Positions 51,297 to 60,339 of a DNA stretch of 64,000 nt are shown here, in pieces. Position 1 is the stretch's first letter. Each line of letters begins with the position of its first letter. The position numbers were made by a program, and so were the translations under genes. The DNA comes from Paramacrobiotus metropolitanus (lineage: Eukaryota > Tardigrada > Eutardigrada > Parachela > Macrobiotidae), in NCBI RefSeq assembly GCF_019649055.1, contig NW_026570324.1, positions 682,001-746,000 on the forward strand. Direction: 5' to 3'. The notes under the pieces are model-generated. The model was given only the letters and a program-made list of their open reading frames with translations, was not told the DNA's origin and ran no database searches.

Positions 51297-53202
51297 TTAT
51301 CGAGGCTGCACAGCGTCCTGCGCCGGCTGTCCTTCCCTCCCGTCGCCGGGGTCCTCCATCCGGGCCTTCTTCCCCCCGCTAAACATCAGTACAGGAATGT
51401 CCTGCAAAAAATCGCGGAGGCGGACCAGCAGCTCCATACTGGCCGGGGAATAAACGGAAGGCAGGACGCCGCCGCCCATTCCGCCCGCCCCCGCGAGACG
51501 CAGCCGGGCCTCCTCCCGCCGCTTCCGGCGTTTCTCCTCCAGCTCCTGCTGGATTTTGTAGATCTTTGCGGCCAGCAGCTGGTAGTATTCTTCGAGGGTG
51601 TTAGCCTCTTCGTACATTTCCGCCTCCAGTTTGCGGGTGTAGCCGATGAGGTTGGCCATGCGCCGGTCGGTCAAGGCCGACGGGTCTTTGTGCGGGAAGA
51701 TGGCTTGTACACTAATAATCACAAAAAAATTGAGAAAAATCTATACAAATAAAAGAAAACAAAAAACGTTGGTACTTTTCTGTTCTTCGGATGCTGCGTA
51801 TGTACTTAGTACTTGCATGATTACAAAGATATTATATGGGTACTTAACATATTTTGTTATGTAGTATAATTACATATTAACCACAAAAGACACAAATTTA
51901 AGGGTCACAGAGGCATATGAAAATGAAATAGCCGAATTCTATAAGTAAATACTAAATACAGTACAGTACTTGGTTTCTGCTCATGTGAACCCTAATGGCC
52001 AAGATTTTATCCACTTGTGGTTCTGCCTTTAATAACGTCGCACTTAATACGTACAGTTTTTCGATCATATGCCTCCGTAATGAATCAGCACGGGCCCGCC
52101 CGTCGGGGCCGAACACCTGCACATGCCACTCTTTGACGGCCACCGGCTGCGGCACGAACTGCGGATGATTGTCCAGCGGAGAGGTAGTCGATAGCGACGA
52201 TATGAGGCTGCTGAGGATGTCGGCCGGCGACGCCACCGATGTCCCGGGGAGGGAGCCCTGAACGCCGCCATCCTTCGCCGGCAGGGTGCTGGTACTGGAC
52301 GGAGCCTTTAACTCCAACGCCGTCACGGACTGACCGTCCATCCGCGGTCCCGAGGGCGCCGGCATACCTTCCAACGGCGGCGGAAGAGATTGGACGAGCA
52401 AACTGTTGCGCTGCTGTTCCGGCTGCGGAATGGGCACCCTGACGACATACGCCACGCCCTGCGTCGCGTCGATGGTCCCCGGCATGATACGCTGCATGAT
52501 GGCCGCGCGGCGCCGATTAAACTGCTGCCGCTGGATCTCCTGCTGCTGGCGTTGCAGTTCCCACTTGGCGCGGATCACTTGGCAGAAGGGCACGAGACAT
52601 TGAGGCTCGTGGCACTGCTTAGCGTGATAGCAGCACACCGCGATCAGCGGCCAGCAGAGCGAACATTGCAATTCGGGTTTATGTGGGCAGGTCTTGGTGT
52701 GGCAGAGGAGGATCTTCATCTTGTCACAGCCGGGCTGGCTGCAAACGGTCTCCCGGCAGTATCCAACGTGCAGCAACGCCTGCAGGCAGTGGTCAACGGT
52801 GGCCCAATCCACTGTCGGTGCATCCGGCGACGTCGTCGGCTGCGGGTTCTTCATGGTGCGCTTGTTCCCTTTGCCGGGCTCGGTGTCGTCGGCATCCTCC
52901 AAGTCAAGCTGCTGCATCCCCTCAATAAAGGCGTCCAGCGCGCTATTCCACAGGTCGCCACCGCAGGGCGGCAGTTCCGTCGCACCGCCCTGCATCCGGT
53001 CGTCCTGTTCGACCGGAAGCGATACGTTCGGCGCTGGTATACGGCCGTCTATGGAAGTGTCACCCGGGGGCGGCGGAGCGTCGTGCACACTAGCGGGAGA
53101 GCGGGCGGCGGTCAGGCCGGAATTCTCATCTGGAAGCGTGCTGGGAACACCCGGCTCCGCATTCTGGCTGGCGATCGGTGAATGTGGGAAGGAAAAACTC
53201 AT
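51297..53202 (-). CDS. Mini-CBP: permuted TAZ2-KIX paralog without HAT
   Basis: Two exons, 52055-53202 and 51297-51711, join in phase 2 to 520 codons plus stop. Residues 73-120 copy the end of the CBP HAT exon (ATEL..., [12 protein letters not shown]). Residues 136-215 are TAZ2 with every zinc ligand kept: H145-C149-C154-C159, H168-C172-C180-C183, H193-C197-C202-C207. Residues about 315-445 are the CBP linker and KIX ([53 protein letters not shown]). CBP has KIX before TAZ2; here the order is reversed. TAZ1, bromodomain, catalytic HAT, ZZ and NCBD are absent. The KIX intron has the same position and phase, and recognisably the same sequence, as in CBP, so this is a DNA duplication and not a retrocopy. 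A new basic tail ([10 protein letters not shown]) ends it. Probably binds activators without acetylating; expression unproven. Confidence 0.85.
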
Positions 53203-54809
53203 ATCCTGATGGGTGGAATACGCCTCACAACTCTCCAGCTAAGATGGAATGGGTACTGGGATCCTACCCAAGAATTAATACTAAGAATTAATATTAGAAA
53301 TAAAGTAATATAAAAAATGAACAGTGTAAATAGTAATAGTTATAAGTAGTAATGTGATTTAACAAATTTAACATCAAGTTTAATGGCTCGGTGCCCAGTG
53401 GTACGTTCCGCGCAGCCCCCTATGGGGCACGGCGACCGAAGAGGATGCTTCGGAAAACTGAAACATTAAATGATTAGTTTCTGAGCTAAGCGACTGAGAA
53501 GCATGCCACCGTGAGATCGGAAAAATGGCGCTCTTAATGCGAATGCGATGTGTGCTTATAACACATAAATGACAAGCCAATCTCATTCATATTTTATGCT
53601 CAAAGAGTCAAAAGCGAAAAGTGTCATAACAGCTCACAAAAATATTATAGAGATGATGTACGAAGTACGAGATATGTTCGGACTATCACAGTCTCCAGTT
53701 CTACTCTCACCGTTAACAAACTGCAGAAATCCGAAAGCGAAACTTATAAAAGCAGCGAAAATCCAAGAACCCTAATGGTAAAACCCAAATGTCTTACTAC
53801 ATAGCTCTTACACTCTTAGTAACAACTACTGTACAGTAAGCCTGCATTAAATGGATGAAATAATACGATTCACGAATATCACTTACCGTTTACTCACGAT
53901 CAGCCTTAACAACTAATTTACTTCAGTCATGTAACAGGCAAGCGCGAGGAGATCACGAGTGTGCTTTATTGACAAATAAAGGGAACAATGCTGCGTAATA
54001 GCAGGGAAAGCAAAACAAAGCACTGATGGCTAACAAGCAAGTGAATGCTAGAAGAGCTCTTGAGCGTTCGTCAAGGCGTGAAAGAAGCAACTGGCGGCAA
54101 GCACGTGCTGTGTGCCATCAGCTGTGTGATGATGCGCAGACTGGACTCAATCCAACGCGAGCGTACGCTGAGTCATACAGCGAGAGAGGGACGAGAGAGC
54201 AAGTATGCTCAGTGTGTGCGCCGCATATATCCGCTTCAGCGGGTATGAGTGCAGTGCAGCAGCACACGTACGTACAGCGAGAGAGGCGGTATGGCAAGCA
54301 TGAGTGCAGTACGTCCATGGTGGGCCGTATGCACCAGGCGCAGTCATGTGCCTCTGACATGCCTCTGGGCGGGAATCCGAGCTCCTGCGAAGGATGCTCC
54401 GACTCGGTACCGCACCAGTACCGCACAACTCTCCAGTCGGACCCAATGTGGGGTCGCTGGTACGCGTCCTCTGGCAGTGGGAGTCCGGTGTCTGGTCGAC
54501 CGTCCCTTCTTCACTTCCGAACCCATGAGTGGAAGCCACTCACGGCCGAAAAATCCGGAAGCCGCTCGGGCGTTTCGTTGGACCGGTGTTGCTTCTGTTG
54601 GCTGGCTTCTTGCTTCTGTTGGCAACGGAGAACAATGTGAAAGAAAAGTGTAATGAAAGTTGTATACAGCGCGAAAGAAAGTATGAAATAAAGTTTAATC
54701 ACAATTCCAGTGAGCAAAAGGGGTTACAAAACAGATCTGTCAAAGAGATCGAACTAGAAAAATACAATTCCGTTTGTTAGGAAAAATGCTAATAATGAAA
54801 AAAATTGCA
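53203..54809. other. Spacer upstream of the mini-CBP gene
   Basis: 53203-54000 is AT-rich with no gene seen; it should contain the mini-CBP promoter. 54030-54650 is GC-rich with short internal duplications (ACAGCGAGAGAGG at about 54177 and 54276; ATGAGTGCAGT at about 54245 and 54300). Open frames on both strands there have no recognisable domain. A hairpin TTGC-TTCTGTTG-GCAA is at 54610-54625. Confidence 0.4.
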
Positions 54810-55607
54810 AAAATCTGTCCGGGGGTCCTATTCCGACTAGGATGACGTCCACGGGGCAGTTGAGTCTCCACGGGGTCTCCTGTCCACTTTCATCCGGTAA
54901 GTTGGGTCCGGGGCATCGGTTCCCGGGTTACCCGTCGTAACCGGTTAAATTCACCGAGGTCGGATAAGCACGGTTAAACACTTACTTCCGACTCGTATCC
55001 GTCCGTTCGGGATAGAGAGGCACTGTTGCGGTTGCAAATGCCGAGGCATCCTCTCTGAATGGGGAATAGAACCGAGGTCGGTTTGACCAAGGTCGGCCTA
55101 CCGGTAAGTCGACCGGCGGCTAAGGGAATTCGGCTATGTTCCGAATTGCTAAAGTCCAGGTCGGAAAAAGCTGTAAGTGAGTCATGCGGCCTGTGTGGTC
55201 GTCATGTACAGCAGTTCCGTTCAAAAGTGGTCGGTTACAACCGTTCAATCTGCTACCACGAGCCTGGTTTGTAGTAATCCGAGTCGAACTGGCTCGAAGG
55301 TCCGGTCGGAATTCATGAGTTTCATCGATGGAAGTGTCCAGTCGACTTCCATCCAATCTGTTCCGTTGTTATCCGACCTTCTGTCGAGGTCGGTTATCCT
55401 ATCCGTCAGTGGTCGACTAGGGTTAACCTGCAATAACATGCCCATGTGGGGCTAAACAAGTTCCTTCAAGTCGAATTCGTCCACCGCAGATATCTGTCGT
55501 TCTTCTTCCGTCATGTTGACTGAGTTGCCGACTTCCGACATGTGGTCGGTTATAGTCGACTTCGGAAGGTCGGATGAACTATGTTTCCATCCGTCCGAAG
55601 GTCGGAT

Positions 55608-55885
55608 TTTTCCGTTAGGAGGTCGGTTCTCGACTTCTGAATGTCTTTGCCGACTTGTTGTCGTACCCTTCCAACTTCTGTGCGGTCACTTCCGACTTCA
55701 GCTTGAGGTCGGATATCCATGTCCAAGTTCGGAGGTTGGCTATTTTCCGACTTCCTCAAGTCGGAAAAACTCTGTGTTTTATCCGACGAAAGGCTAAATT
55801 CTTCCACTAGGAGGTCGATTTCATACTTCTGGTTGATTTTCCGACTTGTTGTCGCTTACTTCCGACCTCCGTCTGATGGTTGTCG
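55608..55885. repeat. Degenerate direct repeat, about 190-bp period
   Basis: Two copies start TTAGGAGGTCGG / CTAGGAGGTCGA (about 55616 and 55806), continue with ...ACTTCTG...., and share CCGACTTGTTGTCG (about 55649 and 55840) and CTTCCGAC. No coding sense. Confidence 0.55.
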
Positions 55886-56711
55886 ACTTCATTTTAGGAG
55901 TTCTGTGCGTTCGGCTACAGTTGGCCGGGTCCGTAGTGTCAGGACATCCTTCGGTCAGTTCGGACTGGCAGAGGGATGTTCGGCAGCACAACTCCGTTCC
56001 TTCTGTGATCTCTGACGTGAACTCCAGGTCGGATCCGAGCTACTGTTGAGGTCGGTCAATCCGAATTGCTTGCTTCTGGGTCGCCCAGTCCTGCGAGGTA
56101 AGGTTTTCCTCCGGCATCTGTTGGCCGATTGACTGGCGTTTCATCATGCACTGCGCTCGCTCACAACGCTAAGGGTCTTTGTGGCCCGATTGCCGAGCCG
56201 AGCTCTTTGGTTTAAACTTCATGCACATGCAAGTCCCTGAGGTCGTCAGATCCGATTTTCCATTCTGTTTTGTCGCGAACCTGTGACGCCTAGCCGCTTC
56301 TGTTGGGGGTAGACGACTCATGTCCACGGGGAAATTTTCTTTGCCGCTGACGAAGGCCATGCTGCCACTTTTGTTGCGGCCGCATGATCCTTGTCAGCGG
56401 GGTTCATTAAGAGGGTGCAGATCGCGTATTCTAACACGGTCTGCCTAGGATGTTCCATTGGAGACATGGGGAAGCAGGTCGCGGCGGAGTCGTTGGTACA
56501 CCAGTATCCAAATCACCGTCGCTGTTCCTCTTCAGGGAATGGCAGCACGTTCGAAGACGCGCGTAGTCGTGGTCACCGGTGAATCGGCTGGTTTACCCGA
56601 TGTCGTCCGGGGGAGACTGCGGTTGATCTCCAGGTACAGAGCCTGTAGGTCTGGATTCAAACGGAGAATCCGGTTAAGTTACCACGTTGCTACTGCCAGC
56701 TTCCATCCATG

Positions 56712-56940
56712 GTCGACTTCTTGTTGGTCGGCTACCATATGCTCAGTCGATCTGTGTGATCGTTTGAAGGTAGCGAGTCGTGGTTTTAACGATCTGCATC
56801 GTTACAGGTCGAACAGTTTGGGTCTCCAAAACCGATCTTTGTGATCGGCTTGCACAACCGACCTTTGTGGTCGACTTGCGCAGCAGTATCCGTTATGTCT
56901 CCAAGTTATGGGCAAAGTACGAAGTCGACCTTTGTGGTCG
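56712..56940. repeat. Cluster of short hairpins with constant loops
   Basis: Five hairpins: 56712-56732 (GTCGAC, loop TTCTTGTTG, GTCGGC), 56748-56762 (CGATC-TGTGT-GATCG), 56832-56848 (CCGATC-TTTGT-GATCGG), 56859-56873 (CGACC-TTTGT-GGTCG) and 56926-56940 (CGACC-TTTGT-GGTCG). Stem changes compensate each other while the loop stays TTTGT or TGTGT. Confidence 0.6.
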
Positions 56941-57222
56941 GCTCCCGTACCTAGTCAAATCCGAGTCTTCCTGCACTGTTGGCGGCTCGGCCGAGGGATT
57001 TCCGCTGTTTACAATGGTGAAGGCTGCTCGGCTACCCGGTTCCGAAGGTGGCCACGGGTGCTTGGCAAACATGGCGTGAAACGCGCGCAGTCACGTGTTT
57101 CGCGCCATGTTAGCGTAATCCTCTCGGTTTCTTCTCCGGAGTCGGTTGGCCGGAGTATCGATCTCCATGTAACGCGGATTGGGGCTTCTGTTGGCTCCGA
57201 TGGTCGCAGAACGTGGTTGACG

Positions 57223-57562
57223 ATCTGCTCTGTTAGCAGATGTGGTTACGATCTGTTTTTGCCAAGCTGGGGAACTGGGTCGATTGCCCAGTTCGTTCCA
57301 GGGGATTCTTTGGGGGACGTACCGGTACGGTGAAAGAGCCGAAATACCCGGGTCTAACCACGCGTTTCCGGGTCCGACCAAAGAATCCGGCCGACTTGTG
57401 CAGTCGGCTTTTCTGGCAAAATCGTCGTTGACGTCCGCCGCGTACATGGTTGGTCATTTTCCAAAAAAAAGAACTAAAGAGAAGTGTCCATTCCGAAGTC
57501 GGTTCTCGACGGCGCTGTTTCTCAGCTAGACTGTTTCTCAGTCGGAAGGTCGGTCCTCGACC
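57223..57562. repeat. Further hairpins near the ORF end
   Basis: 57223-57241 (ATCTGCT-CTGTT-AGCAGAT), 57391-57407 (CCGACT-TGTGC-AGTCGG), 57498-57510 (GTCG-GTTCT-CGAC) and 57548-57562 (GGTCG-GTCCT-CGACC). All have five-base loops, like the 56.8-kb cluster. Confidence 0.55.
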
Positions 57563-59819
57563 GTGCCGTTTCTCGGCAATGCCTCCTTAAAGTTATTCCA
57601 ATGGGGATCGAGTTCCAGTGTGGGAACTCGATCTTAACTGAGTGGAACTTCGACGGGTTTATCGCCGCCGAAGTAATCTTCTTCTTCATCATCGTCCGGG
57701 CCAGGTCGGTTATGTGGCCGTATGTTCGGGTCCCTAGGTTTACAAGTCGCCGGGCCGCTCCGTTGAGACATCTCGTCGGTCTCATCTGTTTCTGGCCTGG
57801 GCGCTCCGCTCTGCTCTTCCTCGATTCCTTGGCCGCTTGTTTGCGGAGCCGCAGCGCGAACGGTCGTGCGCCGGGTGCTATGTCATCCGACATCCAAGGT
57901 TCGTAGGGCGACGAGTTGAATCCGCTAGGCAAAGTTTTCTTTTCGCGGTACCAGCTGATGAATCGGGTTGCATCGTCGCTGGGATCTACGTGATCCTCAC
58001 GAAAGGCATACTTTGTCGCATACCGTTCGTGGGTGTACAGCAAGTCACGCATCCAGACAGCTAGGATAACACTTCTCATTGGTGTGCCGAGTTGGGCTAC
58101 GAGGGTTTCCACAGCTGCTGGTATCGCTTCATTGTGGTACAGTCCGTACAGGGTGTAATGGCAAAAGTAATTGCCGAGTCGAGCTGCGAAGATGAATCGC
58201 AGGAATGCCGTGGCTCCGTCCTGGGCCATGTCGACTTCTCCTTCCGGAAGGTACTGGGTTAAATCCAGTGCTGCCCGAGCCGCGGTGATTACAAAGGCTG
58301 GGTGTGCGTCCGTGATGACGAACTGGGCAACACTCTCCAACTCGTCATGGGAGTATTCCCGAGCTCCTAGTTGGCTCGCACGTGTTCCGTCCGGGCTGTA
58401 CAATGGTACATTCAGCAAGACCGGGTCGGTCATCGACGGCAACGCATTCGATCTAGTGTACGGGTGTTCAACATTCGGCGCTGTGTGCGCGTTCATGTTG
58501 AAGTCGGACCGCCACTGATGTTGTTCGAACAGCGCCTGGTATCCGGATCGGACGAGGAATTGACGAAGGTTTTCTACCATCCGCCAGATTTGTGGTCGGT
58601 ACCGTTCCTCGTAATTCATGACGTTCATAATGTGGTTCGTCCTTTCGGTAGGGTGTGGCATGACGACCTCGATTCCTTGTTGTCGAGCTCGGTCATAGCG
58701 AGGGTCTTCTCGGATCGGCACTTCCACTGGTGGCAGTTGTGCCATCTGGTCGGCTACGTCGACGTCCATCTGCTCCTGTTGAGCTGCCAGTTCAGCTTGG
58801 ACTTCGGCCGGTGGTTCCGCTTGTTGGGCTTCCGGCCGTTGTTCAGGTGGGATGACGTTACGTTTCGACTTATTTGTTAAGTCGACCGTAAGTCCGATCC
58901 CCGTTTCTCCAGATCCAGTACGTTTCCCTGGTGGAGCTCTGGTTGGCTCCTTTCCTGCTTCATGGATAACGGCTCGTTGCGCTTCGATTCTGTCTCGAAG
59001 GTCAACTGGGCCGATCCGGTGTCTAAGATCATGTCCCGCGAGGTTTTTGCTCGGTCGGCGCTGCTGTTGAGCGCGATTTGTGATTCCGGATTGAGGGATC
59101 TGCTGAGAAACAGTTGGACGGGCCTGTGTGACCACTGGCATTGCCCTGTGTGGGATTGCCATCAACTGTTCCTGAGTTGCCGGTGTGAAGGTGACTGGCT
59201 GTTGAGTTCCGTCCGGCATATTCATCATCATCGTTATAGATGCGCCGGCCATCGGTCGGTTCGAATCTCCGACGAAGACATCGCGTATTGTAGGAGTTAA
59301 TTCTCCGACTGTCGGGAGACCCTGTGTGGGTGTCTGTACCCGAATCTTTATTTCCGGTTCGAAATCGGTCGGTGGTGGATGGACTCGCATTGTGGCGATC
59401 TTCCTATCGACCTCCTTTATCTTCTTCTGGTCGTCAAGTTGACGTTGCAGGTCCAACATCTGACGGTACTCGAACAGCCTATTTGTTAGGACTGGTGGTC
59501 GAGTTTCTTCCCATCTCGGGTCGCGAGCTCGTTGTCGCTGAATTGTAGCCAGGTTGTCCTGTTCATATGACTCCAGTTGATTAATCAAGTATTCTCTGCC
59601 GGCCAGGTACCGGTATGCGCTCAAGTTGCCAGCGACAACGTTTATGTAAAGTGCCGCCGCCTGAGCACGGTGTTGCGCTCCGGTGCCGGAAATTCGTTCG
59701 TTCGTAAAGGATACGATGCACAGCGCGCAGGGCATTCTGTTGTTGTCCCTCGTCGCATTATCCATGCACTGTTGGCAGTCCACCGTAAAGGCTTCCGTTC
59801 GGGGCTCTTCCGTACGAGT
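57522..59819 (-). CDS. Unknown protein, 766-codon exon with CxxC pairs
   Basis: The open frame begins exactly at a strong acceptor (TTTTGTTTTAACAG, ending 59820), so it looks like a 3' exon; the first ATG is at 59766. The N-terminus has two CxxC pairs 14 residues apart (DCQQC, CALC), a possible zinc site. Next come a coiled stretch (MLDLQRQLDDQKKIKEVDRK), a low-complexity Gln/Pro middle and a well-formed globular part (residues about 430-640, with YSHDELESVAQFVITDAHPA, FLRFIFAARLGNYFCHYTLY and VILAVWMRDLLYTHERYA). The C-terminus is basic. I do not recognise a family. CxxC plus globular domain would suit a Gag-like or nucleic-acid-binding protein, but this is a guess. Confidence 0.55.
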   Translation of the reverse strand, partial: TRTEEPRTEAFTVDCQQCMDNATRDNNRMPCALCIVSFTNERISGTGAQHRAQAAALYINVVAGNLSAYRYLAGREYLINQLESYEQDNLATIQRQRARDPRWEETRPPVLTNRLFEYRQMLDLQRQLDDQKKIKEVDRKIATMRVHPPPTDFEPEIKIRVQTPTQGLPTVGELTPTIRDVFVGDSNRPMAGASITMMMNMPDGTQQPVTFTPATQEQLMAIPHRAMPVVTQARPTVSQQIPQSGITNRAQQQRRPSKNLAGHDLRHRIGPVDLRDRIEAQRAVIHEAGKEPTRAPPGKRTGSGETGIGLTVDLTNKSKRNVIPPEQRPEAQQAEPPAEVQAELAAQQEQMDVDVADQMAQLPPVEVPIREDPRYDRARQQGIEVVMPHPTERTNHIMNVMNYEERYRPQIWRMVENLRQFLVRSGYQALFEQHQWRSDFNMNAHTAPNVEHPYTRSNALPSMTDPVLLNVPLYSPDGTRASQLGAREYSHDELESVAQFVITDAHPAFVITAARAALDLTQYLPEGEVDMAQDGATAFLRFIFAARLGNYFCHYTLYGLYHNEAIPAAVETLVAQLGTPMRSVILAVWMRDLLYTHERYATKYAFREDHVDPSDDATRFISWYREKKTLPSGFNSSPYEPWMSDDIAPGARPFALRLRKQAAKESRKSRAERPGQKQMRPTRCLNGAARRLVNLGTRTYGHITDLARTMMKKKITSAAINPSKFHSVKIEFPHWNSIPIGITLRRHCRETARSRTDLPTEKQSS

Positions 59820-60024
59820 CTGTTAAAACAAAAGTCAGCAAACCGTTTCTCGGTTGCATCCTATAATTTACGTCCTATGATTACTACGGTCGGGCCAGGT
59901 CGGTTCTCGAACTGGTCCAGGACGCCTTTGTGGTCGTCCAATGAGGTAAATCGACTTCTGTTGGTCGATGACGCCGTACTGGGAGGAGGTCGGTTATGCC
60001 TCTCCCAACGCGTTCTGCGTTTCC
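59820..60024 (-). other. Possible intron with two hairpins
   Basis: Lies between the acceptor at 59820 and the preceding reading frame. It contains a perfect hairpin at 59951-59968 (TCGAC-TTCTGTTG-GTCGA) and a bulged one at about 59920-59939 around loop TTTGT. No convincing donor was found. Confidence 0.35.
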
Positions 60025-60339
60025 TCATTCCCGTGTAGGTGCTTCTGGCGACCCAAGCCGACTTGCTTGGTGCGAGTCGGCCAACTCGGTCGATTGTGCC
60101 GAGGTCGGTCGTTCCTTCGGTAAATGTCCATGTCGGTGATTTGATGGGTTTAAGGCGATAAACCGTTGACCGCCTTGGGTTTTATCGGTGTTAGTGGCGA
60201 ATCGTTGTTGGTAGAGTGCCTTCGATATGACGAATTCTAGTTCGTCGTCCAGGGAGTACTTTTCCGTCCGGCAATCGTGTCCGGTTTGGCCTTGTATTTG
60301 GGATCGACCAGCTGTGGTTCCGTTGATGTCCACTGGAAC
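60025..60339 (-). CDS. Continuation of the 60-61 kb ORF in the -1 frame
   Basis: Reads KYSLDDELEFVISKALYQQR, FATNTDKTQGGQRFIALNP, then a weaker tail and stop. It overlaps the preceding frame by 103 bases (60237-60339). The first half looks coding, so the protein before it probably continues here after a frame change near 60285. No intron consensus fits inside the overlap. Confidence 0.4.
   Translation of the reverse strand, partial: VPVDINGTTAGRSQIQGQTGHDCRTEKYSLDDELEFVISKALYQQRFATNTDKTQGGQRFIALNPSNHRHGHLPKERPTSAQSTELADSHQASRLGSPEAPTRE

Noticed and set aside
51297-53202. Mini-CBP as a processed retrocopy
   Set aside because: It keeps the KIX intron with related sequence, lacks a poly(A) tract, and has permuted domain order.
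54026-54653. Plus-strand frames of 204 and 134 codons with many Ser/Arg/Cys
   Set aside because: Both strands are open in several frames in this GC-rich, internally duplicated stretch; no domain, splice or start context supports coding.
56712-56940. Hairpin array considered as CRISPR-like repeats
   Set aside because: Spacing is irregular, repeats are short and diverged, and the genome is eukaryotic.
59250-59275. GGTTCGAATCTCC resembling a tRNA B box
   Set aside because: Lies inside coding sequence with no A box or foldable cloverleaf.
57837-59548. Plus-strand frames up to 169 codons
   Set aside because: Antisense to the 766-codon minus-strand ORF and rich in the TCG/CGG shadow codons of CCGA-rich sequence.
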